This document shows positions 42,403 through 52,028 of a stretch of DNA of 64,000 nt, piece after piece. The first letter of the stretch is position 1. Each line of letters opens with the position of its first letter. The notes beneath the pieces are model-generated. The model made no database searches. It saw nothing but the letters and a program-made list of their open reading frames with translations, and was not told the origin of the DNA. The stretch comes from Tritrichomonas musculus (taxonomy: Eukaryota; Parabasalia; Tritrichomonadida; Tritrichomonadidae). Location: positions 5,394,001-5,458,000 of the forward strand of contig JAPFFF010000007.1 in NCBI GenBank assembly GCA_039105265.1. The letters are read 5' to 3'. The translations under genes and the position numbers were made by a program.

Positions 42403-44199
42403 TTAAAATGAAGGGAAACACTTTTCATAGAAAATAGTGTCAATTCCATATTCTCTTGGAGTTTTGTTCTTTAAATAAGTTTTTAGTGTTTGAAGCCCAC
42501 ATCTGGTGCATCTAAAAATTTCATCATGAATTTCTGAAAATAAATATGAAAATTTGTAACCTAATAAATGAACTAAATAATGAAAGAATTCGTTTGCATC
42601 AGATTGAACTTTTTTATTATATTTTGGGAAAAATGCAAATGTATGCTCTACATTTGTTTTTAAACAGATCATGATCTGATAACAATTGTTGAAACACAAT
42701 GTTTATTATATTGAAAAAGCAGATTGGAATTCTTGTCATCGCTTCAGCAGAAAGAATTGAAGGAACTTGTGTATTAGCAAGAATCTGAATGATTGTGGCA
42801 AAAAAACAAGTACTTCCTGCATTCGTGATACCAGGACAAATTCTGGACTGCATTAAATACTGATGATTTTGTTCTTCTTTGTTATTTTTCTTTGATTTGT
42901 CATTTTTTTGACCTTTTGCATTGTTTTTTTTTTTTTTCTGTTTGTCATTTTTATTCAAATGGCCTTCAGGATCATCCTTGTTCCCTTTGCGCTTTATTTT
43001 TCTATGATAATTGCGTCGTTTATGTGCCTCTAATGATTTTGATACATATCTCTTTCTCTTTAAAGATGATTCAATACGTGATAAGAATTCTGAGCATTGA
43101 GGCGACAAATTCAAATCAAATTTTTCATCAAGAAAAGCTCTCAAATTTTCGCCCAAATTCCATTGTAACACCGCCAAGCACATTCGGAGTTTCCAGGATG
43201 TGCCCCAGGCGATGTTTTTAGGTGCGAATTTGGCCTTTAATGAATGAAAGGATTTGTTGGCTTGCGTGTCACTTATTAGGCAAGATTGTAATAATTTCAT
43301 TGATTTGTTAATGAAATCTTTCAAAGTCTCTTGGCATTCATTAAAATGTATTTTGTATCTTAAACTATTTGGATTAAGATATGACTTTGCCGGGGGTTTC
43401 TTTAAGTTTACCTTCAAGATTGTTCCATTTATTGATTTTTTCGTCATTTGAATACTTTGGTGTCTTGACTAGGTATGAGAAGTATGAAATGATTTGCTTT
43501 TTCATTCCGTATAAATTTTTATTTGAATTCGATTTATCAAATATTGTGGAGCTCCATGATCGTGATTTCATCTTTATCTGTGCTTTGCCATAATTTAGGA
43601 GTTTTTAAATCACCATCATGAACAAAACCTTTGACTCTTTGATTATTTTTCCAACGATTAGCTAACTCTTCAACTAGAATTGTTTCCATATTGATAGAGG
43701 GAGCAAAATATCCTGTTTCCACCCATAAGATAGAGCATTTTATTCTAGACATGTATTCAAAGTCTATGATTTGCCCTTTTTCGTTCATGAACTCTACAAG
43801 ACAATGACTAGCGTTTCTTCTGATACTCCAAGATCCATCGTATCTTATGTAAAATCCATCTTGCATTTCATCTGCGATTTTTTTACAGACTTCTCTCGCC
43901 AGCTTTTCAATAATTGGTATCAACATTTGCTGACAGGCGTAGAATTGCGCTTTTGTTGGAGGAAGAATGTCATTATATAGCAAAAATATTTGTGCTTGTT
44001 GTTGAGACATTCCACAGATTGCAACTGATATAACATACCTAATTATGTTGGTAATCTGATAAGTGACCTTCTTTTTGTTACTTATCTTTCTACATTGCTG
44101 TTGTTGTTGATGTTCGATGTAGATGATGCAGCTGCTGATGGTTCTAAAGATACATTTGCTTGAACTCCATTGGTTGTACCCCTCTTCTTAATCATTTAG
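42403..44199 (-). mobile_element. Mutator-like transposase joined to a USP (C19) deubiquitinase, broken
   Basis: Minus-strand reading, in order: a transposase-like part (about 43537-44190) with YDGSWSIRRNASHCLVEF and KGFVHDGD, matching the two Asp positions of Mutator-like (PF20700-type) enzymes; then one uninterrupted frame (42617-43447) that starts with the transposase C-terminal motif ANKSFHSLKAKFAPKN to VLQWNLG, passes through a Lys/Asn-rich basic linker and enters the ubiquitin-hydrolase Cys box GITNAGSTCFFATIIQIL; then the rest of a USP (42403-42700) with QSDANEFFHYLVHLL and a CTRCG zinc knuckle. The USP His box is absent, so it is truncated. Several frames are involved (about three breaks), so it is not a working gene. 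The fusion junction itself lies within a single frame. It abuts the Polinton remnant on the same strand, so membership in that element cannot be excluded. Confidence 0.65.
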
Positions 44200-44215
44200 G
44201 TTGGAAAAAATAGAC

Positions 44216-44662
44216 TTAAAGTACTAAGTCTAGCTGTTCTCCAATAAACATGTCAAATGACTCAATTTGATATTTCTGCTTGAGAGCATCGATTTTTGTT
44301 TTATGACTTGTAGGAGCAGCTGCAATGGAGTAGTTGTAGTATTTGATTCCTTGATACTCTTGAGTGGTAGTGTTTCCATTTATGTAGAACTCTTCGAAAT
44401 CTTCAGTTATTTTTCTCCTTGAGTTAGGCTTAATAAATATTGAGTCAAGATCAAGTTCTTTGAGCTTATCTGGATAAAATCTGTGGCACTTGTCTTTTAT
44501 CTTGATTGAGACATAGAGTACTTTGCCTAAATAGCTCCATTCTCCTGCTTTCATTGGGTACTTGTCACAAAGTATCGAGAAATTACATTGTTTAGTATTT
44601 GGAGCACATTTTGCGCGAAGTTCATTGATATAGTCATAGACGTTTCTTGTAGTCTTTTTCAT
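44216..44662 (-). CDS. Polinton small protein, unknown (part of fossil)
   Basis: 148 residues, part of the Polinton remnant and the last gene on its strand. Lys-rich, with no recognised domain. It could be a minor structural protein, judging only from its place next to the capsid genes. Confidence 0.5.
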   Translation of the reverse strand: MKKTTRNVYDYINELRAKCAPNTKQCNFSILCDKYPMKAGEWSYLGKVLYVSIKIKDKCHRFYPDKLKELDLDSIFIKPNSRRKITEDFEEFYINGNTTTQEYQGIKYYNYSIAAAPTSHKTKIDALKQKYQIESFDMFIGEQLDLVL

Positions 44663-44686
44663 CTGGATAAAAAATTCAATAAAAAA

Positions 44687-45121
44687 TTAATATATGTTAT
44701 TTTGGGTAAAGATATGTTGTGTAGGTCCATATCGAATATCTTGTTTATTATATTCTCTTGCTCTACCTTGCATTGGTGGTTTCTCAGGCTTCTTAAGATA
44801 TTTTGGTAAGAGAGGTACTGGTTTATCTTTTTCACCTATATGTCGATAAAAACCACCATCTGTAATACTAACAGGAGGTTCACGAACAGGTTTGGTTATA
44901 TGTTCTCGAGTATCTGGAAATCTAACAGGGTCCTCATGTTCAATAATCTGGGTAGGTGGTCGATTAATATATGGGTTGAAGGTTACAGAATAAGTATTAG
45001 TATTACTGAACACACCAAAATGTTGAAACTCTAAGTCCTTATTTTTCATGGTAGCTTCATTATACATCATACCTTCTCTTCCAACAATCTCAGCTTGTGG
45101 GCTTCTATAATCATTCGACAT
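44687..45121 (-). CDS. Polinton Pro-rich small protein, unknown (part of fossil)
   Basis: 144 residues, rich in Pro, Tyr and Asn (PVPLLPKYLKKPEKPP). It lies between the capsid region and the last small gene with short spacers. No domain recognised; a structural role is inferred from position. Confidence 0.5.
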   Translation of the reverse strand: MSNDYRSPQAEIVGREGMMYNEATMKNKDLEFQHFGVFSNTNTYSVTFNPYINRPPTQIIEHEDPVRFPDTREHITKPVREPPVSITDGGFYRHIGEKDKPVPLLPKYLKKPEKPPMQGRAREYNKQDIRYGPTQHIFTQNNIY

Positions 45122-45148
45122 TTTCCATAAAATAAAATATACATCTTT

Positions 45149-46830
45149 TTACTCGGGGGTTGTTAAATCATAAGGACCAATACGTACTGATGGTGGCATA
45201 CCATTTGGTCTAATCAAGATACCTATTGATATATCTGTTAATAAGCATAATAATGGAGGTGTATCTACTTCCTGTCTAAATGGATTATCTGTCTTTTGGC
45301 TACATATCAATTCGAAGTTAATAGGTGCAAGACTTGAAAGACCTTGTTGATATGTTCCATCTGTTTCAGTAGGAAGACCTATGAAGAATGAGGACCTATC
45401 ATTTGGATAATAACCTGTTGTGTTTTCATTATAATGATACTCATTCGCTAAACTTGCAATAACCCCTTTATTAAATCCATTTTGCTCTCCATTCATGTTC
45501 ATTGCATTCTGGCAATATTCGAGGAACTCTGGATACTTACCATTAGTACCAAATGCTTTAACCGGAATATTATTGTAATTACCACAATTCATATGAAAAG
45601 CTTCAAACATAGGATTCTTGAAGTATGTCTTATGTGTGTGCTAGAGTGGGAATAAGCCAAACATACTATCCACAAAATTAGGTGTAATAGAATTGTTGCT
45701 TTATCTTGTTCATTATTAAGAGGTCTTATGCAAGTGCAAAATGACATAATCTGTGTTGGGAATGTAAGTGGATGTTGTGGGTTAGCATATCTTTGAACAA
45801 GTGCTGTATATACAGATTCATGAATACCAAAACAAGGTATAATACTCGCACATTCTTCTATGGAATAATCAACAACACTCCAAGTTCTCCAATCACTGTA
45901 AATAGTTCGGTCAACTCTTTCCTTAGTCTTGTTAGCTCCTTCAATTTCATATGCTCCTCCATGATTTTCACCAACAGGTGGAAGAAGGTCGAGGTGGTTA
46001 ATCTTATCCATTTCTATTTTTTCGGTACTTGTCCACATCCATATTGGTTTTCCAATAGGTCAAAATTCATTTGTTATTTCATCAACATTGAAGTCTTTCA
46101 TTATATGCGGATTAGAAACCAAGCTCTTTTCAAAACCAACTGGACAATACACCAAACCAGCTGTTGAAAAGTAGAGGCACAATTCGATTTTACCTGTAAA
46201 TGCTGGCAAGTACTTGATATTAGATAAAGGTAGGAATCGTCGCAAATTAATCTTTAATCTAATTGTTTCAGTGACAGAAGTCACGTCTTTGTTAAGATTT
46301 GCAACAAAACCACATCTCTTTCCATGAGAATCATTCCAAATATCCTTATGTCTTGCTTTACTATATATATCAGCTCTTTTAGTAACTTCATTTGCACAAC
46401 ATGCAGTTAAAAAGGATTCTTCACATCCAAAGTTCTGGGTATAAAGTGTCATACCATTAGCTACAATTTCATACTTCTCAACAGCATCTCGGGCATCCTT
46501 AAAACCAAACCATACCTTACCAAAATTATAACCACTGACATTTTCTAAATCACTTAGAATTGGCTGGTCTATTTTTATCATCACTTTCATATCTGCTCGA
46601 ATAAATCCATTATATATATCAACAGTATTATGAGTATTAGGAGAGATAATACATGTTGTATATGAACCACTCTTAATTGGTGGTGATGGTGAATACGAAG
46701 TTTGTTGATTTAATGAGTATGCCTTATTAGTATCACTAAGTGCTATGCAATTATCGACAACATCAAAATAAGATGCAATCTGAGTACAAACCTCTGCTGA
46801 GGTTTTCATATAGGATTCCTTGTTGAGCAT
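45149..46830 (-). pseudogene. Polinton major-capsid-protein-like region (broken)
   Basis: The region has the length (about 560 codons) and beta-rich character of Polinton double-jelly-roll major capsid proteins, including FIRADMKVMIKIDQP, NFGKVWFGFKDARDAVE and LPAFTGKIELCLYF. It is not in one frame (about two breaks). Place in the gene order, between the coiled-coil protein and small genes, fits a capsid gene. The identification rests on style and context and is not proven. Confidence 0.6.
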
Positions 46831-46847
46831 TTTAGATGGAAAAAAAT

Positions 46848-47399
46848 TTACATCATATCTTCAAATATGCGATTTCTCCTACCAATAGGTCTCATAGGTA
46901 TATATTGAGTTTGTTGTTCTTCTTCATATTGTTGTGGCGGTTCTTCAGGAACATACTGTTGTCTTGGTTTACTCATCCTTTTATCAACAACCTCCTTTAT
47001 CATACGTCTCTGTTCTTTCTTCTCTCGATTTATCTTCATTTCTTCACCTAGTGATTTTAGCTGTTTTAGTATTTCCTCATTCACAGTAGGGTCATAAACT
47101 TGGCTTTGTTGAGTTTTTCGAGGTTTTGGAGGTTTTCGTGCAGCTTTCGAACTTAATGGCTTTCTTTGCTTTTCTTCAAGTTCCTCATGTTCTTCACTGT
47201 CTGAGTTTTCTTGAGTATCTTCGTTATTTTCACTTTCTGAGTTTTCTTGATATTCTCGAGTTATTGGAGTTTTTCGCTGTTTTACAATATACTTGTCTTT
47301 GGTTTTTGTAGGTAAAACTTCCCAATCTGGGTCATCCCTTCCATTCAACCATTTATGAATAACTGCAAGTCTCTTAGAACCTGTTAGATGTTTTGACAT
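46848..47399 (-). CDS. Polinton charged coiled-coil protein (part of fossil)
   Basis: 183 residues with a Glu/Ser/Asp-rich stretch, an Arg/Lys/Pro-rich stretch and a Gln/Pro-rich end. Likely disordered with a short coiled coil (EEILKQLKSLGEEMKINREK). Function unknown; it sits between the minor-capsid-like and major-capsid-like genes. Confidence 0.5.
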   Translation of the reverse strand: MSKHLTGSKRLAVIHKWLNGRDDPDWEVLPTKTKDKYIVKQRKTPITREYQENSESENNEDTQENSDSEEHEELEEKQRKPLSSKAARKPPKPRKTQQSQVYDPTVNEEILKQLKSLGEEMKINREKKEQRRMIKEVVDKRMSKPRQQYVPEEPPQQYEEEQQTQYIPMRPIGRRNRIFEDMM

Positions 47400-47446
47400 T
47401 TAAAATAAACAAAAAAGTCCAAAAATTTAGTTTTTTTGAGTTTTCA

Positions 47447-47902
47447 TTAGATGTAGGTTCTCGCCCGATTGTTGGTAGTAAAGTCACTCTCTTGTAATGA
47501 TCTAGACGAAAATGTTGGCTTTTCAAGAGGTGCTCCAACTGATTCACCTTTTGCAGATTTATTAATTGATGATAAGGCAGTTTTCACTTTTCCATCTGGG
47601 ACATATTTTAATACCGTGTCAGCTATTTTTGCTAATTTATTTCTTGTACTCTCGCTCAAGTAGCTTTCACCAAGACCTCTCGCAACTGAACCAATAACAC
47701 CAGCATGCTTGGTTAATCCACCTGCTGAAGCATCCAATAGTTTACTTGCAAGACCTCCAGTAAAACTATCTGCTGCTCCCATTAATACCTTACCACCTAG
47801 TCCTACTCCTCCTTTTATTATCTCTTGCCATGGAGAAAATTGTCGCTTTTTGGAATAATTTGGCTTCCAATAATCTTCTACTGAATGACGTTCAATTCCC
47901 AT
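47447..47902 (-). CDS. Polinton minor-capsid-like protein (part of fossil)
   Basis: 151 residues with a Gly/Ala/Leu-rich amphipathic region (GGVGLGGKVLMGAADSFTGG) and a basic end, similar in character to adenovirus pVI/pX-type internal capsid proteins that Polintons encode. The match is by composition and position only. Confidence 0.5.
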   Translation of the reverse strand: MGIERHSVEDYWKPNYSKKRQFSPWQEIIKGGVGLGGKVLMGAADSFTGGLASKLLDASAGGLTKHAGVIGSVARGLGESYLSESTRNKLAKIADTVLKYVPDGKVKTALSSINKSAKGESVGAPLEKPTFSSRSLQESDFTTNNRARTYI

Positions 47903-47919
47903 TTTTAAAAAATTAAAAA

Positions 47920-48375
47920 TTATTCGAAATAGTACTTATTAGCAGAAATATTCATTACGAATTTCTCATGTGGTTCTTTATGTTGTAAGTATTCAGCTAC
48001 TGTCTGCTTAGTATTTAATGAGTTATTAGTTTGTTGAAACAAGCTAGTAAAATCTTCCTCACTATATCCTGTATAACATATGATATCTGTTGCTAACCTT
48101 TTAGCATTCATATGAACAAATCGAATAGTTTGGATAGCCATGATACATGTTAAATTATAGTGTCTTGTCTTGGTTAACAACTTGATAAATTCACTATTAC
48201 CATTCTTTAATAAATCACTACCTGCACAATCATCTAGTATCAATAATATGTTATATGGATATGATGATGTTTCGTACTTGACTAACTTATTGGCTAAATA
48301 TATAATTTTATCGTTGAGCTCATTTAAATGATGCTTCTCAATGAGCCTCCTCATTTCGTCATTGGTCTCTTTCAT
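47920..48375 (-). pseudogene. Polinton packaging ATPase, C-terminal half (fossil)
   Basis: Has a Walker B strand NILLILDDCAG and a following LTKTRHYNLTCIMAIQT segment, typical of FtsK/HerA-type (A32-like) genome-packaging ATPases of Polintons and giant viruses. The Walker A half is not present in this frame, so the gene is incomplete. Confidence 0.65.
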
Positions 48376-48590
48376 TCGAGATTATACATATTTGACAATA
48401 ACATAATACTTTATCTTTCTTTGAAGATGTCTTTTAAGATAACTCATTAATTCTCTTTCCTTTACATAATCGATCATATGAAGAGATGTTTTGTTGTATA
48501 TGCTAATAAAAAGGTTCTCTTGTGATTGGAAAGTTTTAATTGATCATCTTTATAAGTAAAATTGCATAATTTACTTTTTTTTAATAACAA

Positions 48591-50044
48591 CTGATTTTTA
48601 ATAAACAAGGAGTAATAAAACAGAATCTGTGTGTTAGTCTTATTTTAATAATAAAAGAAAACTTCGTATAAGTAAAATTTATTTGGCCAAACAAAGTAAA
48701 ATAAAATTGAGAGAAATGTTTATGATAACTTTTTCAATGTGCAAAAAAACTCGTTTTTTTACGTCTTCTGAAAAGACGATAGGTGAAACGGGTTTTTGTT
48801 TTAATTTTTCTTTTCAAAAAGTGAATATTTTTCAAAATCTGTATGATAAAATAAAAAATGAATTTAATCATATTAATATTTATATTTAATATTTTTTATG
48901 ATATTTTATTAGTGTTGTTAAAAGTTATAGACAAAAATACAACCGAAATACAACCGAAATACCAAAAACAGAGTTAGTCAAATCAAAATACCAAAAACAA
49001 AGCTAGTCAATTAAAGATAAAAACGATTAAATAACATTTAAAAAGTTTCTATCATTGAAATTATGATTAGCAATTGAGAATAAATATTTTATTTGATCAA
49101 AAGCTAATCTGAATTTTTGAGAATACCTAAGAAAATAAAAACATAACTTTTTGATTGACAAAAATTAAAATAAACTCTATTTATCTTTATATTTATTAAA
49201 TTTATTCTTTTAAATATATAATTAATTACTAAAAAAAATATATTTATACTTGTTTGCAAATATAAAAAGCAATAAATTTTACAAGAAAATTGAATAACCT
49301 TTTTTCACAATATTTTTCTTTATTTTATTTTGAAAATTTACTAAAAAATAATTAAGATTAGCTCAAAAAAATCAAAAAAGATTAATTCAAATTTGCTTTA
49401 AAAATGTTTTTATATGTTTAAATTGGTCTTTAAAGTCTATTTTAATTTTTTTTGATTTTGACAAAAGTCTGTTTGGAATTTTTGTATATAACTTTTAACA
49501 ACACTATATTTTATGAACCAATCTTAATAAACTCACCTTATCTAAAAAAGTCAAATTATTCCATTAACCTCAAATAACAATACAATCAGAGATATGAATA
49601 TCATGAACGTTGCCATTATTCTAATTTAATAATTCAACGTTTAACAACAAATGCAAATTGTATTTTAACTAAATAATATTTTTATTTTTGAAATTAAAAA
49701 CTGAAATATAGTCATAATGATACAAAATAAATCATATTATAATTGAAATTAAACAAAAATGCAAAATTTTTCTATTAATGAAAACATATATATATATATA
49801 AAACAATTGAACATATTTATATGAACTATGATTTAGCATACATAAAAAAATTACTCCTTTTGGAACACATCTGGTTTATATAATGCATAGAATTTGGCGT
49901 TTTTTTTATTGACAATAATTTAAAATCTATATTATGACATAAAAATCTGAAAGTTAATTGAATCCACGAATATTGATAAACAAATAACCTATCTCATCAA
50001 TAATTTAACAAAATTTATATATTGATAATGAAAATCAAGGAGAT
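48591..50044. other. A/T-rich spacer with one MULE-like MITE
   Basis: Apart from the element at 48910-49505, only A/T-rich spacer, with a TA microsatellite at about 49788-49801 upstream of the TM2 gene. Confidence 0.55.
48910..49505. mobile_element. MULE-like MITE with 9-bp target duplication
   Basis: Inverted ends 48911-48938 and 49478-49505 match at 27 of 28 positions (AGTGTTGTTAAAAGTTATA). The 9-base direct repeat ATATTTTAT stands at 48901-48909 and 49506-49514. Nine-base duplications fit Mutator-like elements. Inside, ACCGAAATAC and CAAAAACA(G/A)AG(T/C)TAGTCAA words are tandemly repeated near the left end. No coding frame. Confidence 0.75.
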
Positions 50045-50698
50045 ATGAAATGGTTAAAAAAAAGGTCAAAATATCTCAAAATAATGCTTTTTTCTATATA
50101 TAATTTTATTTTGACTGTTAGCTCTTTTGAGTTAAACTGCACAGACGCCCAACCTTGGCAAATGATATGCCGCGAAAATTCAATAGATTTTGATAATTTT
50201 AGTAATAACAATTATTGCAAATTAGACTCAAATGAAACTTTTCAATGCACAGTATTTCCAAGCACAATGTGCGATGGACCTCGCACTTTTGAACTCACAT
50301 TTCCTTGCAGATATTGCTTTCAACTTTCTGAAAAAGATATAATCTGCGATCCTCTTACTGACTGTGAACATAGCATAGCTCTCAGTCGTCCAAGAACAAT
50401 GGATGATGATGGAACTACTAATTGTAAAGCATATTCTTACTGCATTGGCCCGTCAATATTCAGAAAAAAAGCTAAATGCATGAAAGGGAGCAAATCGCAA
50501 AAATATGCATTTATATTAAGTCTTACTCTTGGTGGCTTTGCTGCTGACAGATTTTACCTTGGCTATTATGCAGTTGCTGCTTTCAAAGCTCTTACATTTG
50601 GCGGATTTGGCATTATATATATGATAGATTTGGTTCTTATAACACTTGGATACCTTGGACCAGCAGATGGGTCGCTTTATAATGATAGGATTGCATGA
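50045..50698 (+). CDS. TM2-domain membrane protein (TM2D-like)
   Basis: 217 residues. A hydrophobic N-terminal segment (about 10-28) is a signal peptide or anchor. A Cys-rich ectodomain of about 120 residues follows (paired motifs such as CRYCFQL, CDPLTDC, AYSYCIG). The last 65 residues are a TM2 domain: two membrane helices around the DRF motif in GGFAADRFYLGYYAV, ending GYLGPADGSLYND. This matches animal TM2D proteins (almondex/amaretto group), linked to Notch signalling and phagocytosis; the role in trichomonads is not known. All hallmark residues are intact, and cysteines suggest passage through the ER. Confidence 0.9.
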   Translation: MKWLKKRSKYLKIMLFSIYNFILTVSSFELNCTDAQPWQMICRENSIDFDNFSNNNYCKLDSNETFQCTVFPSTMCDGPRTFELTFPCRYCFQLSEKDIICDPLTDCEHSIALSRPRTMDDDGTTNCKAYSYCIGPSIFRKKAKCMKGSKSQKYAFILSLTLGGFAADRFYLGYYAVAAFKALTFGGFGIIYMIDLVLITLGYLGPADGSLYNDRIA

Positions 50699-50962
50699 TA
50701 TTTCTTGTTATATAATTTATCTCTTATTTATTATTTATATATTCTGTTATTATTTAAGTGTTTTATAAAAATATATTTTCAAACATCAAAAAACAATACA
50801 TTTTGCTTTTCATGAAAAAAAAAAACGTTAAAAATTAATAGTTAACATCAATGATATATATTATTTAAATATAAATGTCAATATCCAGTGTGTTATGTAA
50901 TTACATACACTGTATAGTGACAAATAAAATTATATTTAAATTTGCTGTTACCATTGCTTCAA

Positions 50963-51613
50963 TTACTTTTTTAAAGTAAATTTGTTCAGATAATCATTAT
51001 CGTAATTTAGTCCATTGGACTTCATATTGGATAGCTCTTGTAGTATTAAATCATCTTGATATGCATAATGATCGAAGTAAAAACCAACATTCCGTTCTGC
51101 TTTACGAGACCATTTTTCTATTTGGTGATTTTTTGATGCTATCTCTTTGTGGTATTTTTTAACCATTTCCCTGCGAACAACAGGGTGGCTCCCAGATAAT
51201 AATTTATTATATTTCTTTCGAAATTCAATTCCTCTTATTGTTTTGGGCCCTTTTCTTATAATACGCCTTGTACTTTCAAATCTAGCCTCATTGATCCGCA
51301 TTGGTATATTAATTTCCAATCTTTGGGAAGCATAATTTTGATCACCATCAGCAGGCTGACTTGAGTTAGCAATGACACTTGTATTATCATTATCTATATG
51401 ATTTTGTCCAAAATTATCTTCAGCTGTTGGTAACATACTGTCATCATTTAATGAAGAGGAACCATTCCATTCATCAAAGCCTTCCGTAATTAGCTGTTTA
51501 ATAAATTCATCACCTTGATAGTCATTGTCACAATCATCATCCTTTTCATTTTGAGAGTAATCTTCTTGCAAGTCATTTTCAAATTGAGATGTGATTAATT
51601 CCTCTTGGCTCAT
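50963..51613 (-). CDS. Unknown acidic/basic protein
   Basis: 216 residues from the ATG at 51613 (MSQEELITSQ); a further ATG seven codons upstream would add a short hydrophobic stretch and seems less likely. Residues 1-100 are Asp/Asn-rich and disordered. Residues about 105-216 are basic and probably folded, containing RRIIRKGPKTIRGIEFRKK, HPVVRREMVKKYHKEIASK and AERNVGFYFDHYAYQDD. No family recognised. The layout recalls the gene at 36365 (acidic head, basic helical tail), but I see no sequence match. Confidence 0.7.
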   Translation of the reverse strand: MSQEELITSQFENDLQEDYSQNEKDDDCDNDYQGDEFIKQLITEGFDEWNGSSSLNDDSMLPTAEDNFGQNHIDNDNTSVIANSSQPADGDQNYASQRLEINIPMRINEARFESTRRIIRKGPKTIRGIEFRKKYNKLLSGSHPVVRREMVKKYHKEIASKNHQIEKWSRKAERNVGFYFDHYAYQDDLILQELSNMKSNGLNYDNDYLNKFTLKK

Positions 51614-52028
51614 TAATATAAAATAATAAATCATATCACCTCATTGATATCCAAAATTCAGAAAAATTTTTTACCTCTGAATCAAAATTTTTTTTTTGAT
51701 ACAATTAATGACGACATATATTTTTATATGATAAGATTCATTTATAATTGCTAGGCACATGGTATTTATATAATAAATGAAATTTAAAAAATCAATTAAA
51801 ACATTTTTTACAAAATATTTACAAAGATATTTGTGTTGAAATTATGATGTCCTATTCTTTTGAAAATATAGTCTAATCGTTAACGTCAAAATATTGGCCA
51901 TAAACCAAAAACATTATAATTGATATATTTTATGCTTAATCTTAAAAAAATGGTTATATATAAAAAATTAATTTATTAAACTAAAAAACAAACATATAAA
52001 TGTCTTAATCTTTCTTTTCTTCCTTTGA
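51614..52028. other. A/T-rich spacer
   Basis: No feature supported between the unknown protein gene and the RCC1-kinase pseudogene. Confidence 0.5.

Larger units (their letters stand above)
44200..48590 (-). mobile_element. Partial Polinton/Maverick (capsid and packaging module), fossil
   Basis: All genes are on the minus strand. Reading that way: packaging ATPase (C-terminal half), a Gly-rich minor-capsid-like protein, a charged coiled-coil protein, a double-jelly-roll-type major capsid protein region, and two small unknown proteins. No DNA polymerase B, integrase or protease is visible, and I see no terminal inverted repeats, so it is a fragment of an element that is usually 15-25 kb. It is broken: truncated at one gene, with about two further breaks. 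Long open frames remain, so it is fairly young. The outer limits are approximate. Confidence 0.8.

Noticed and set aside
48683-48889. 68-codon plus-strand frame
   Set aside because: Random A/T composition, no relatives recognised, beside the Polinton remnant.
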